Part shown: positions 25,768 to 35,199 of the stretch, piece after piece
Numbering within the stretch: position 1 is the first letter of the stretch
Layout: each line of letters opens with the position of its first letter
NCBI RefSeq assembly: GCF_004310295.1
Contig: NZ_SISB01000018.1
Location: 50,337-114,336, forward strand
DNA length: 64,000 nt
Direction: 5' to 3'
Source: Pseudomonas sp. BGI-2
Lineage (GTDB): Bacteria; Pseudomonadota; Gammaproteobacteria; Pseudomonadales; Pseudomonadaceae
Made by a program: the position numbers and the translations under genes
The notes under the pieces: generated by a model
The model's database searches: none
The model's input: only the letters and a program-made list of their open reading frames with translations
Told to the model about the DNA's origin: nothing

Positions 25768-26727
25768 ATGTCGCCATCCTCCTATCGTCTTCTTCTGCTG
25801 CCCTTGCTCGGGTTTTGTTTGATCGCCAGCGGTGCACCACTGAACGAGCCGCTCAAACCGCTGCCGGCCGTCCCACAGCAAAATCCTCTGCGGGTCGAAT
25901 TGGGTCGCCAGTTGTTCAATGAACCACGTTTGTCGGTCAACAGCAGCCTGTCCTGCGCCAGCTGCCACCGACTGGAGAGCGGCGGTGCCGACAACAAGGC
26001 GTTTTCCATCGGCTTCAACGGCCATCCAATCGCCATCCACACCCCCAGCGTGTTCAACGCCAGCCTGAACTTCCGGCAGTTCTGGAACGGTCGCGCCGAC
26101 ACCCTGGAAACCCAAATCCACACCGTGGTGCAGAGCCCCAGTGAAATGGGCAGCAACTGGGAACTCGTGGTGCAAACGCTGTCTGCCGATCCGGCTTATG
26201 AAACCGCGTTCGGCGACGCCTACCCGGACGGCGTGACCATGAACAATGTGCAAAACGCCCTGGCCACCTACGAGCGCACGCTGATCAGCGCCAACTCGCG
26301 TTTCGACCAATACCTGCTGGGCGACACCGACATTCTCACCCGCGAGGAGAAATACGGTTATCAACGCTTCAAGGACTACGGCTGCATCACCTGCCATCAA
26401 GGGGTCAACATCGGCGGCAACATGTTCCAGAAGTTCGGGGTGATGGGCGATTACTTCAAGACGCGAGGCAACTCGACTGAAACCGACCTGGGCCGCTACC
26501 TGGTGACCAAGGACGAAGAGGACCGCAATGTGTTCAAGGTCCCGAGCCTGCGTAACGTTGCGGTGACCGCGCCGTACTTTCACGACGGTTCGGCCAAAAC
26601 CCTCGAAGAGGCCGTGGACGTGATGTTCACGTTTCAGCTGGGGCGCATCCCCTCCGCAGAGGACAAGGTGCTGATCATCCAATTCCTCAAGACCCTGACC
26701 GGTGAATGGGAGGGCAAACCGTTATGA
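25768..26727 (+). CDS. Di-haem cytochrome c peroxidase family protein
   Basis: 319 residues from ATG 25768, which has AAGGAA before it and starts directly with a Sec signal (MSPSSYRLLLLPLLGFCLIASG); ATG 25720 overlaps the previous stop but adds a 16-residue hydrophilic extension. Two haem c sites, CASCH (63-67) and CITCH (206-210), with the CcpA/MauG spacing. Such proteins reduce hydrogen peroxide in the periplasm or oxidise other substrates. Its place inside a c-di-GMP/histidine-kinase operon is unusual and suggests that it feeds redox or peroxide information to the membrane kinase next to it, which it overlaps by four bases. Confidence 0.9.
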   Translation: MSPSSYRLLLLPLLGFCLIASGAPLNEPLKPLPAVPQQNPLRVELGRQLFNEPRLSVNSSLSCASCHRLESGGADNKAFSIGFNGHPIAIHTPSVFNASLNFRQFWNGRADTLETQIHTVVQSPSEMGSNWELVVQTLSADPAYETAFGDAYPDGVTMNNVQNALATYERTLISANSRFDQYLLGDTDILTREEKYGYQRFKDYGCITCHQGVNIGGNMFQKFGVMGDYFKTRGNSTETDLGRYLVTKDEEDRNVFKVPSLRNVAVTAPYFHDGSAKTLEEAVDVMFTFQLGRIPSAEDKVLIIQFLKTLTGEWEGKPL

Positions 26728-28535
26728 AAATGTCCCGCCGACGCAGCCTGGCGCTCCTCGGTATCGTGGCCCTGATACTGGCCTCGATACTGCTGTTTCT
26801 GTACCTCAAATCCAGTTCGAACCAGACGTCGACCTACACCGAATCCCGGGATCTGGTTTCCCGGATGAAACAGCTGAACGCGCAATGGGAAACGGAAATC
26901 CTCAAGACCAGGATTGCCATCAACCATAACTACGATCCGCTGGTCGCACCGCTGACCGAGATGACGAAACTGTGGGAGCGGTTCGACACGATGGAGTCGA
27001 ATCACGGCCGCAACGACTCGCCCGTTTGGCTCACCAGCCATGATGCGTACCTGAGCGCCATCGAGGAAAAGACCCGACTGGTGGAACAGTTCAAGTCGCA
27101 CAATGCCGTGTTGCGCAACTCACTGGCGTTTCTGCCGACCGCCGAGGACGACATTCAGGAACCCCTCGCCCAGTTGCAGGACGGAGACAAACTGCAACTG
27201 CAAAACATCGCCAACGACACGTATGACCTGGTACTGAGCACCATGGAGTTCGCCATGGTCACCTCTGACGACAAGGCCGCCGAAATTCTGGTGGGCCTGA
27301 GCAAACTGAAAGTGAATAAACTGCGACTGCCGGAGCAATTCCACAGTCCGCTGGATATTCTCGACAAGCACATCGCGCTGATCCTGCGGGAACAGCCGGT
27401 GGTCAACCGGTTGCTGGAAAACATCGAGGCCATTCCCGTGGCGGAACGGTTGGACGACATCACCGATCTGCTGAACAACGATCAGCAGCTCACCGACGCG
27501 ATCGACCAGCTTTATCACTTCTACATGCTGGTGTTTTCGGTGCTGCTGGTGCTGTTGCTGGTGTACCTGGCGATTCACCTGATGCGCAGTTTCACGGTGA
27601 TCAATCGCGTCAACAAAGCCCTGCAAACCGCCAATGATGACCTCGAAAAACGGGTCGAAGAGCGCACCCGCGAGCTCAAGGATACTCAGAGCGAACTGCT
27701 GGACACCGCGCGCCAGGCCGGCATGGCCGAAATCGCCACCAATGTGCTGCACAACGTCGGCAACGTGCTCAACAGCGTGAACATTTCCGCCGACCTGGTC
27801 AGTCGCAAACTGCGCAGCAGCAAGGCCCAGGGGCTGGGCAAGGCGATGCAGCTGATCAACGAACATCAAGGCGACCTGGGCACCTTTTTAACCCTGGACG
27901 AGAAAGGCAAGTTACTGCCCGGCTACCTGAATCAATTGGTCGACGCCATTGCCCTCGAACAGCAAAGCATGACCGAGGAACTGGCCCAACTGACCAAAAG
28001 CGTCGACCACATCAAGGACATCGTCGCCACCCAGCAGTCCTACGCCGGCGCCAACAGCCTGATGGAACCGCTGCACATCAGCGAACTGCTGGAAGACGCC
28101 TTGCGCATGAACTCCGGCGCCCTGACCCGGCATCACGTCACGGTGGTCAAGGAGTACAACGAGGTGCCGCAGGTCATGGGGGACAAGCACCGCTTGCTGC
28201 TGATCCTGATCAACCTCATCAGCAATGCAAAATACGCCATGTCCGACCTCAGTAATCGTCCGCGACAAATGACCCTGGGGGTAAAAATCGTCGAAGACGC
28301 CACCCTGCAAATCAGCGTCAAGGATGATGGCGAAGGCATCGCGCCGGAGAACATGACGCGAATCTTTGCCCACGGGTTTACCACCCGCAAGGAAGGTCAC
28401 GGCTTTGGTTTGCACAGTTGCGCATTGGCGGCGATCGAAATGAACGGCCACCTCAGCGCCCACAGTGACGGGCCTGGCAAAGGTGCGCAGTTCACCCTGC
28501 AGATCCCGCTGAAAACCGTCACGGAGGAGGCATGA
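26724..28535 (+). CDS. Membrane sensor histidine kinase, HNVGN type
   Basis: 603 residues; ATG 26724 has GGGAGGG nine bases before. A first membrane helix (about residues 7-27), a periplasmic helical region (to about 265), a second helix (about 270-290), a coiled coil (DDLEKRVEERTRELKDTQSELL), then a dimerisation region with His343 in NVLHNVGNVLNSVN, an atypical H box, and a HATPase with LINLISNAKYAM, DDGEGI and FAHGFTTRKEGHGFGLHSCA. Its periplasmic part could sense the state of the di-haem protein encoded just before it. It overlaps the next gene by four bases. It lacks a receiver of its own, but three are encoded in the same operon. Confidence 0.9.
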   Translation: MKMSRRRSLALLGIVALILASILLFLYLKSSSNQTSTYTESRDLVSRMKQLNAQWETEILKTRIAINHNYDPLVAPLTEMTKLWERFDTMESNHGRNDSPVWLTSHDAYLSAIEEKTRLVEQFKSHNAVLRNSLAFLPTAEDDIQEPLAQLQDGDKLQLQNIANDTYDLVLSTMEFAMVTSDDKAAEILVGLSKLKVNKLRLPEQFHSPLDILDKHIALILREQPVVNRLLENIEAIPVAERLDDITDLLNNDQQLTDAIDQLYHFYMLVFSVLLVLLLVYLAIHLMRSFTVINRVNKALQTANDDLEKRVEERTRELKDTQSELLDTARQAGMAEIATNVLHNVGNVLNSVNISADLVSRKLRSSKAQGLGKAMQLINEHQGDLGTFLTLDEKGKLLPGYLNQLVDAIALEQQSMTEELAQLTKSVDHIKDIVATQQSYAGANSLMEPLHISELLEDALRMNSGALTRHHVTVVKEYNEVPQVMGDKHRLLLILINLISNAKYAMSDLSNRPRQMTLGVKIVEDATLQISVKDDGEGIAPENMTRIFAHGFTTRKEGHGFGLHSCALAAIEMNGHLSAHSDGPGKGAQFTLQIPLKTVTEEA

Positions 28536-29938
28536 GTGAACTTTCGAACCGGCGCATTCTGCTGATCGACGACACGCCGTCGATTCATGATGACTTTCGC
28601 AAGATCCTCACACCGGTTTCGGTGCAGCACGTCGAACTGGACGAGATGGAGGCCACGCTGTTTGGCAGTGAAGTCAAAGCCACCACGGCCCTGTTCGAAC
28701 TGGATTCGGCGTATGGCGGCCAGGAAGGCCTGGGCAAACTCACTCAGGCCTTGCAGGAAAGCCGCCCCTACGCCCTCGCGTTCGTGGACATGCGCATGCC
28801 TGAGGGTTGGGACGGCGCGCAGACCATCGAACACCTGTGGCAGGAAGACCCGCGCCTGCAAGTGGTGGTGTGTACCGCGTACTCCGACTATTCCTGGGAT
28901 GAACTGCTGGACCGGCTCCAGGCCCATGACCGCTTGTTGATCCTGAAAAAACCGTTCGACAACATCGAAGTCCAGCAGATGGCCAACACCCTGCTGACCA
29001 AATGGGAGATGACCGAGCGCGCGTTTGTGCAAATGAGCCACCTGGAGCATCTGGTGGACCAGCGCACCACCGAGTTCAAACAGGCCAGTGAGGCGTTGCA
29101 GCGAGAAATCGACGAGCGCAAACAGCTTGAATCGCAACTGGTGCAATCGGAAAAACTCGCCTCACTGGGGCAATTGGCAGCCGGCGTCGCCCATGAAATC
29201 AACAACCCCATCGGCTTCATTTCCTCCAACCTCGGCAGCCTTGATGGCTACTTCAAGCAACTGCAGGAAATGCTCGACGCCTATCGTGAGGCCGAAGAAG
29301 CGATTGCTTCAATCGTGGTCATCGAACGGCTTGGGCAGTTACGTGAACGGATTGAACTGGAATGTTTGCGCGACGACATTCCGTTGCTGATCAAGGAATC
29401 CAAGGAAGGCATCAACCGCGTCGGGCAGATCGTCAAAGACCTGAAGGACTTCTCCCGGGTGGACTCCAACCAGGAATGGCAGTGGACCAATCTGCAACAG
29501 GGCATCGAATCGACCCTGAACATCGTCGCCAATGAACTCAAGTACAAAGCCGACGTGGTGAAGGCGTATCAGCCGCTGCCCGACATCGAATGCCTGCCGT
29601 CGCAAATCAATCAGGTGATCATGAACCTGATCGTCAACGCGTCCCAGGCGATGGGTCCGCAGCGCGGCACCATCACCCTGCGCACCGGGCTTGAGGGTGA
29701 ACGGGTGTGGATTGAAGTGGCAGATACCGGGTCGGGAATTGCGCCGGACAGCCTGCAGAAAATCTTCGACCCGTTCTTCACCACCAAGCCGGTGGGCCAG
29801 GGGACGGGGCTTGGATTGTCTCTGTCTTATGGGATTGTGAAGAAGCATGGGGGGGATATTTCGGTGTGCAGTGAGGTGGGTGCAGGGAGTACGTTCCGGG
29901 TCGAGCTACCCGTGCACCAGACAAAACCTTCTGCCTGA
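28532..29938 (+). CDS. Soluble REC-histidine kinase
   Basis: 468 residues with GGAGGAGG just before ATG 28532. The N-terminal receiver ([33 protein letters not shown]) belongs to the same subfamily as the two GGDEF/EAL proteins of this operon. A coiled coil is followed by HisKA with His221 ([15 protein letters not shown]) and HATPase ([47 protein letters not shown]). There are no membrane segments. A receiver placed ahead of a kinase suggests that phosphorylation of the receiver controls kinase activity, making this a relay or branch point. It is last in the operon. Confidence 0.92.
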   Translation: MSELSNRRILLIDDTPSIHDDFRKILTPVSVQHVELDEMEATLFGSEVKATTALFELDSAYGGQEGLGKLTQALQESRPYALAFVDMRMPEGWDGAQTIEHLWQEDPRLQVVVCTAYSDYSWDELLDRLQAHDRLLILKKPFDNIEVQQMANTLLTKWEMTERAFVQMSHLEHLVDQRTTEFKQASEALQREIDERKQLESQLVQSEKLASLGQLAAGVAHEINNPIGFISSNLGSLDGYFKQLQEMLDAYREAEEAIASIVVIERLGQLRERIELECLRDDIPLLIKESKEGINRVGQIVKDLKDFSRVDSNQEWQWTNLQQGIESTLNIVANELKYKADVVKAYQPLPDIECLPSQINQVIMNLIVNASQAMGPQRGTITLRTGLEGERVWIEVADTGSGIAPDSLQKIFDPFFTTKPVGQGTGLGLSLSYGIVKKHGGDISVCSEVGAGSTFRVELPVHQTKPSA

Positions 29939-29950
29939 ATACCGTAATAA

Positions 29951-30101
29951 ATGTGGGAGTGAGCCTTGTGGTGAGGAGATTTATCCCCGTTCGGCTGCGC
30001 AGCAGTCGTAAACCCATTGCATGCGGTTTGACTTTGAAATGCCGGGGCCGCTTCGCAGCCCAACGGGGATAAATCCCCTCACCACATAGCTCACTCCCAC
30101 A
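29951..30101. repeat. Nested REP pair, GTGGTGAGGAGATTTATCCCC variant (copy 2)
   Basis: The GTGG(C/T)GAGGGGATTTATCCCC-type pair spans 29968-30085. It is nested in an outer pair, GTGGGAGTGAGC and GCTCACTCCCAC (29953-29964 and 30089-30100). It separates the convergent REC-kinase and permease genes. Confidence 0.88.
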
Positions 30102-30122
30102 GGGTTATGCATTGTCCGGGGG

Positions 30123-31448
30123 TCAGGTGGTCTCCTGGAAATCCATCTCCGGTGGCTGGCGGCGGAAACCACCGGTCAGCACCGCCAGGTACACCACGCC
30201 AATCGCCAGCCAGCTCAGGCCCAGGTAAATCGCCCGGTGATCGAGGCTGACCATCAGCCACAAATCCGCGGCCAGGCCAATGAACGGGAACAACAGGAAC
30301 AACACGAATTCACGCAGGCCTTTGTTCTCACCGCCGATCCAGTAGTGAAAGATCACCGACAGGTTCACCAGACTGAACGCCAGGAACGCGCCGAAGTTGA
30401 TGAACGAGGTCGAGGTGGTGACGTCGAGTTTAAGTGCCAACAAGGCCACCACGGCGCACAACAGGATGCTGTTGACCGGGGTGCCAAAGCGTTCGTGCAA
30501 GGTGCCGAAGAACGATTTGGGCAGCACACCGTCGCGGCCCATGGCGAACAACAGACGCGAACCGCTGGCCTGAGCCGACAGGCCCGAGGCGAACTGGCCG
30601 ACGATCAGGCCGATCAGGAAGATCGACACGAACAGGTCGCCGCCAATGTTGCGGGCGATTTCATAAGCCGCCGAGTCGACGCTGTCGAACTGGAACGACG
30701 GATGCGCGATCTGCACAAAGTACGAGACGCTGACGAAGATCAGGCCACCGATCAGGGTAATCAACATGATCGCCCGCGGGATGGTGCGGCGCGGATCGCG
30801 GGTTTCTTCAGTCAGGGTGCTGACCGCGTCGAAACCGAGGAACGAGTAACAAGCAATGGCCGCACCGCTCATGATCAGCGGCATCTGCATGTCGCCGTTG
30901 AAGAATGGCTTCATCGACCACAACGGTGTACTCGCATCGCCACCGACGTAGTGAATGCACAGCGCGACGAAGGCAATCAGCACCAGGAATTGCACCAGCA
31001 TCAGCAAGGCGTTGATGCCATTGGCCAGTTTCAGGCCGACGATATTGATCGCGCTGGTGATGCCAACGAACGCCAGCACCCAGGTCCACTGCGGCACGGC
31101 CGGGAACGCGGAGTTGAGGTAGGCGGCGCCGATCAGCCAGATCGCCATGGGCAGGAACAGGTAATCAAGTAGCACCGCCCAACCGGCGATGAAGCCGAGT
31201 TTCGGGCTGATGGCCTTGCGTACATAGCTGTAGGCCGAGCCTGCGACGGGGAACGCCGAGGCCATTCGGCCGTAGCTCATGGCGGTGAAAAACATCGCCA
31301 CCAGCGCTGCCAGGTAAGCGGCCGGGACCCTGCCGGCGGTGGATTGAGCGAGGATGCCAAATGTGCCGAGCACAATGATCGGCGTCATGTAGGCGATGCC
31401 GAACAGCACCACCGAACCCAATGACAGGGTGCGTTGCAAACGAGCCAT
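30123..31448 (-). CDS. APC family amino acid/amine permease (PuuP-like)
   Basis: 441 residues with about twelve membrane helices. APC signatures: VLFGIAYMTPIIVLGTFGI in helix 1, AGSAYSYVRKAISPKLGFIAGWAVLLDYLF, and SFLGFDAVSTLTEETRDPRRTIPRAI before helix 7. The arrangement is closest to putrescine or amino acid importers of the PuuP type. It is downstream of, and in line with, a nitrilase-family amidohydrolase (184 bases, filled by a repeat), both divergent from a LuxR regulator, suggesting import and breakdown of an amide or amine. Substrate unproven. Confidence 0.87.
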   Translation of the reverse strand: MARLQRTLSLGSVVLFGIAYMTPIIVLGTFGILAQSTAGRVPAAYLAALVAMFFTAMSYGRMASAFPVAGSAYSYVRKAISPKLGFIAGWAVLLDYLFLPMAIWLIGAAYLNSAFPAVPQWTWVLAFVGITSAINIVGLKLANGINALLMLVQFLVLIAFVALCIHYVGGDASTPLWSMKPFFNGDMQMPLIMSGAAIACYSFLGFDAVSTLTEETRDPRRTIPRAIMLITLIGGLIFVSVSYFVQIAHPSFQFDSVDSAAYEIARNIGGDLFVSIFLIGLIVGQFASGLSAQASGSRLLFAMGRDGVLPKSFFGTLHERFGTPVNSILLCAVVALLALKLDVTTSTSFINFGAFLAFSLVNLSVIFHYWIGGENKGLREFVLFLLFPFIGLAADLWLMVSLDHRAIYLGLSWLAIGVVYLAVLTGGFRRQPPEMDFQETT

Positions 31449-31519
31449 GAGCGACTACTCCGAATTTATTAGATTTATGGGCAGAGCCGAGTTCGGCGCA
31501 AAAATTTCGGGTGTTGCCT

Positions 31520-31626
31520 GATCGTTCCCATGCTCCGCGTGGGAATGCAGCCGGGGACGCTCCGCGTCCCAAAAGCGGACGCAGAGCGTCCGTTGATGCA
31601 TTCCCACGCAGAGCGTGGGAACGATC
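31520..31626. repeat. Long compound palindrome, GATCGTTCCCA family (copy 2)
   Basis: Outer arms GATCGTTCCCATGCTCCGCG and CGCAGAGCGTGGGAACGATC, inner arms GGACGCTCCGCGTCC and GGACGCAGAGCGTCC. The left arm has diverged from copy 1 (14508), and some pairs are lost. It lies between the nitrilase and permease genes. Confidence 0.88.
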
Positions 31627-31631
31627 GGTGG

Positions 31632-32453
31632 TCAGCGCGAAGGAATCAGCAACTCCCGCACGCCAGAAGCCCGCTCGACAATCTCACCCGGCAACTTCAG
31701 CCGTTGATCATCCAGATACCGATAGTCCTTGCGTGCCGCCTCCAACCGGCTGAAATCCAGCTCAACCGCAAACTGCCCTTCCTCCCGCCCGGCCTCGAAC
31801 AACAAGGTGCCAAACGGATCGACGAGCGCACTGCCACCGGCAAACACCAACCCGTCATCGCTCTCTTCCACCCGGTTGACCATCAGCGCAAACGCCTGGT
31901 TTTCCTGGGCCCGCGCCATGATCGCGGTGCGGTGAGTCGGGCCGTAAGGGTCCATGTTGCCGTTGGTGACGATCAGCAATTCAGCGCCCAGTTGCGCCAG
32001 GGCACGGGCGGTTTCCGGGAATTCGATGTCGTAGCAAATCAGCAGGCCGACCCGCACGCCGTTCCACTCGCAGGTGGCGTAACGGTCGCCTGCCTCGAAC
32101 ACGCCGCGATCCGACGCCCAAAGGTGGGTCTTGCGGTATTTCAGGGCGATGCCTTCAGGGGTAATCAGCAACGTGGTGTTGTAGAAGCGACCGTTGTCGT
32201 TCTCGGCCATGCCGATCCCCACGGCGATGTTGCGCTCGCGGGCAGCCGCCACGACGGAGCTGACCGCCGGTCCGTCCAGCGGTTCGGCGGTTTGGGCCAC
32301 GGTGTCGGCGGACGGAAAGCCCATCAGGTGGGTTTCCGGAAATACGATCAGCTGCGTATCGACGTGGCAGGCAGCGATGGCGGCCAAGGCCCGTTCGAGG
32401 TTGTACGCGGTGCCGTTGTCACGGCCCGCCAACTGGGCGAGTTCGACTTTCAT
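31632..32453 (-). CDS. Carbon-nitrogen hydrolase (nitrilase family amidase)
   Basis: 273 residues covering one nitrilase domain. The catalytic triad regions are visible: Glu in IVFPETHLMG, Lys in LKYRKTHLW and Cys in LLICYDIEFPE, plus the downstream TNGNMDPYG. Such enzymes hydrolyse amides, N-carbamyl compounds or omega-amides in the cytoplasm. It leads an apparent operon with the APC permease and is divergent from the LuxR-type gene with 124 bases between, so that regulator is its likely controller. Confidence 0.9.
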   Translation of the reverse strand: MKVELAQLAGRDNGTAYNLERALAAIAACHVDTQLIVFPETHLMGFPSADTVAQTAEPLDGPAVSSVVAAARERNIAVGIGMAENDNGRFYNTTLLITPEGIALKYRKTHLWASDRGVFEAGDRYATCEWNGVRVGLLICYDIEFPETARALAQLGAELLIVTNGNMDPYGPTHRTAIMARAQENQAFALMVNRVEESDDGLVFAGGSALVDPFGTLLFEAGREEGQFAVELDFSRLEAARKDYRYLDDQRLKLPGEIVERASGVRELLIPSR

Positions 32454-32577
32454 GGGTAGTCCTTGTTATGGGCCGGGCGGCAGAAAGATTGCCCGGTCTG
32501 TGTCTGTGCGCCAGTATGCGCAGCAAGCCACCGGCCGGGGAATCACGCCGCTGGGGTAACCCGATAGGGGTAGAGGC

Positions 32578-33378
32578 ATGACACTTTCATTAGACGATAT
32601 CGCTTGGCACCGCTCGGTCGGGCAACTGATCGACGCCCTGGACAAGCCCAATTTCTGGACGCAGCTGGTGCGCCTGCTGGATCAGTACGTGACCTTCGAC
32701 AGCTGGGTGGCGCTGCTTTTCAGCGCAGACCAGCACCCGCAAGTGTTCGCCGAATGCCCGGGCGAGGACGGCAGCCCTGATCAGTTGTTCCAGGATTACC
32801 TGCGCGGCCTGTACCTGCTCGACCCGTTCTACATCGCTTGCCGCGAACAGTCGCGCACCGGGCTCTATCGCCTGTCGGAAGTGGCGCCGGAGCATTTCGA
32901 GCTGACCGAGTATTACCAACGCTACTTTCGTCTGAATGTGGTGGCCGATGAAATCCAGTTCAATTGCCAGCTCGAAGGCGACCGCACGCTGTGCCTGTCG
33001 TTGGGCAGCAAGCAGCGTTTCAGCGGCCAGCAGATTGCCTTGCTGTCGCTGATCCAGCCCTGGGTGCTCGGCCTGTTGCGCCAGCGCCTGCCCTACGAAA
33101 TCAACGAAGCCGTGGCCCTCGCGCCGGCGCCGGTCAAGGGCGACTGGCGCGTTCAGCTGGAGGCTTCGGTGCAACAACTCAAGGGTGCGCAATTGACCGC
33201 CCGGGAACTGGATGTCGGCCGATTGATGCTCAGCGGTTGCTCCAGTAAAGAAATCGCCCGTAAGCTGGAAATCTCTGCTGAAACCGTGAAAGTCCATAAG
33301 AAACACATGTACAGCAAGCTGGGGATCAAATCCCAGTCCGAGCTGTTTTCGATATTCCTCCAGGCGCAGAATGCCTGA
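32578..33378 (+). CDS. LuxR-family transcriptional regulator
   Basis: 266 residues; GAGG lies just before ATG 32578. The C-terminal 65 residues are a LuxR helix-turn-helix (LTARELDVGRLMLSGCSSKEIARKLEISAETVKVHKKHMYSKLGI). The N-terminal 190 residues show no receiver or obvious autoinducer-binding signature, so this is a solo regulator with an unknown ligand domain. The intergenic space before it has two TACCCC-type words in tandem (complement of GGGGTA near 32555-32573) that could be its site. Confidence 0.88.
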   Translation: MTLSLDDIAWHRSVGQLIDALDKPNFWTQLVRLLDQYVTFDSWVALLFSADQHPQVFAECPGEDGSPDQLFQDYLRGLYLLDPFYIACREQSRTGLYRLSEVAPEHFELTEYYQRYFRLNVVADEIQFNCQLEGDRTLCLSLGSKQRFSGQQIALLSLIQPWVLGLLRQRLPYEINEAVALAPAPVKGDWRVQLEASVQQLKGAQLTARELDVGRLMLSGCSSKEIARKLEISAETVKVHKKHMYSKLGIKSQSELFSIFLQAQNA

Positions 33379-33391
33379 CATGGCACGGTCC

Positions 33392-33483
33392 TGTAGGAGC
33401 GAAGCTTGCTCGCGAAAGCGGTGTGTCAGCCAATATCAATGTTGAATGTGATGGCCTCTTCGCGAGCAAGCTTCGCTCCTACA
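33392..33483. repeat. REPIN, TGTAGGAGCGAAGCTTGCTCGCG family
   Basis: Left arm TGTAGGAGCGAAGCTTGCTC, right arm GAGCAAGCTTCGCTCCTACA, with about 50 bases between. It shares ends with the TGTAGGAGCGAG family and the core CTTGCTCGCGAA with the GTGGGAGCGGG family. Confidence 0.9.
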
Positions 33484-33529
33484 GGGTCCGTGTGTACCTG
33501 CTAACCGAGACCGAACCCAAGGAACCCGT

Positions 33530-35149
33530 ATGAGCCTGTCACTCCTGAGCCGCTACGCCTTCTTTGCCGCTTGCGTGATATTCACCCTCGCCAGCCTGCC
33601 CTTCCTGGAACACGACTGGCTCTGGCCGATCACCGCCGTGACCGGTGTCTTGAGCCTCGTGGGCCTGTTCGACCTGCTGCAAAGCCCTCACGCGGTGCGT
33701 CGCAACTACCCGATCCTGGGCAACATCCGCTATCTGGTGGAGGGCATTCGCCCAGAGATCCGCCAGTACCTGCTCGAATCCGACAGCGACGCCCTGCCCT
33801 TCTCCCGGGCCCAGCGCTCGCTGGTCTATTCCCGGGCCAAGAATGAAAGCGCCGACAAACCCTTCGGCACGCTGATCGATGTGTACCAATCGGGTTTCGA
33901 ATTCATCGGCCACTCGATGCGCCCCGCTCCATTGAGCGATCCGAGTGCTTTTCGCGTCATCGTTGGCGGACCGCAATGCACCCAGCCGTACTCGGCCTCG
34001 GTGTTCAACATCTCGGCCATGAGCTTCGGCTCGCTCAGCGCCAACGCCATTCGCGCGTTGAATCAGGGCGCCAAACTCGGCAACTTCGCCCATGACACGG
34101 GCGAAGGCAGCATCAGCGCTTATCACCGGGAAAACGGCGGCGACCTGACCTGGGAACTCGGCAGCGGCTACTTCGGTTGCCGCACCCCTGACGGACGCTT
34201 CGACCCGGAGCGCTTCGCCGCCCAGGCGCAAACGCCGCAAGTGCGGATGATCGAAATCAAAATGAGCCAGGGCGCCAAACCCGGTCACGGCGGCATACTG
34301 CCCAAGCACAAGGTCACCAAGGAAATCGCCGAAACCCGCGGCATCCTGATGGGTGAAGACTGCATCTCGCCGTCGCGGCACAGCGCGTTTTCCACGCCGA
34401 TCGAACTGATGCACTTCATCCAGCAGTTGCGTGAACTGTCCGGCGGCAAACCGGTGGGCTTCAAGTTCTGCCTCGGCCACCCATGGGAATTCATGGGCAT
34501 CGCCAAGGCCATGCTGGAAACCGGCATTCTCCCGGACTTCATCGTCGTCGACGGCAAGGAAGGCGGGACAGGCGCGGCACCCGTGGAGTTCACCGACCAC
34601 ATCGGCGTGCCGATGCGCGAAGGTCTGCTGTTCGTGCACAACACGTTGGTAGGCCTGAACCTGCGGGACAAAATCAAACTCGGCGCCAGCGGCAAGATCG
34701 TCAGCGCCTTCGACATCGCCAGCGTCCTGGCCATCGGCGCCGACTGGGCCAACTCGGCGCGCGGCTTCATGTTTGCCATCGGCTGCATTCAGTCGCAAAG
34801 CTGCCACACCAACAAATGCCCGACCGGCGTCGCCACTCAGGACACCCTGCGCCAGCGTGCGCTGGTGGTCCCGGACAAGGCCCAGCGCGTCTTCAACTTT
34901 CACCGCAACACGCTCAAGGCCTTGGCGGAAATGCTCGCGGCCGCCGGTCTTGACCATCCTTCACAGCTGTCGGCCAAGCATCTGGTGCGGCGCATGTCGG
35001 CAACCGAGATCAAGCTGTTCTCGCAGCTGCACGTGTTCTTGAAACCAGGGGAGTTGCTGACGGGTGAGGTGAATGGCGAGTTTTACTCGCGGATGTGGCA
35101 GATGGCGCGGGCGGACAGTTTTGAGCCCAACGAGGTGATTGCTGCGTAA
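33530..35149 (+). CDS. FMN-binding glutamate synthase family protein
   Basis: 539 residues. Two hydrophobic segments at the N-terminus (about residues 5-24 and 30-50) anchor it in the inner membrane; the rest is a glutamate synthase large-subunit FMN domain. Visible motifs: FNISAMSFGSLSANAIRALN, GEGSISAYH, MSQGAKPGHGGILP, VDGKEGGTGAAP and the 3Fe-4S cysteines Cys419, Cys425 and Cys430 (CIQSQSCHTNKC). It lacks the amidotransferase and C-terminal beta-helix domains of GltB and belongs to the stand-alone YerD-like group, whose reaction is not well established. Confidence 0.9.
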   Translation: MSLSLLSRYAFFAACVIFTLASLPFLEHDWLWPITAVTGVLSLVGLFDLLQSPHAVRRNYPILGNIRYLVEGIRPEIRQYLLESDSDALPFSRAQRSLVYSRAKNESADKPFGTLIDVYQSGFEFIGHSMRPAPLSDPSAFRVIVGGPQCTQPYSASVFNISAMSFGSLSANAIRALNQGAKLGNFAHDTGEGSISAYHRENGGDLTWELGSGYFGCRTPDGRFDPERFAAQAQTPQVRMIEIKMSQGAKPGHGGILPKHKVTKEIAETRGILMGEDCISPSRHSAFSTPIELMHFIQQLRELSGGKPVGFKFCLGHPWEFMGIAKAMLETGILPDFIVVDGKEGGTGAAPVEFTDHIGVPMREGLLFVHNTLVGLNLRDKIKLGASGKIVSAFDIASVLAIGADWANSARGFMFAIGCIQSQSCHTNKCPTGVATQDTLRQRALVVPDKAQRVFNFHRNTLKALAEMLAAAGLDHPSQLSAKHLVRRMSATEIKLFSQLHVFLKPGELLTGEVNGEFYSRMWQMARADSFEPNEVIAA

Positions 35150-35161
35150 GGATTGCTCTGC

Positions 35162-35188
35162 ATGCCAGCCTTATGGAGAGGCTGGCAT
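35162..35188. terminator. Hairpin between convergent genes
   Basis: ATGCCAGCC and GGCTGGCAT form a perfect 9-bp stem with a nine-base loop, 13 bases after the glutamate synthase-like gene and just before the 3' end of gtrA. No T run follows, so it is only a possible terminator. Confidence 0.5.
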
Positions 35189-35199
35189 CAGCGACACCT

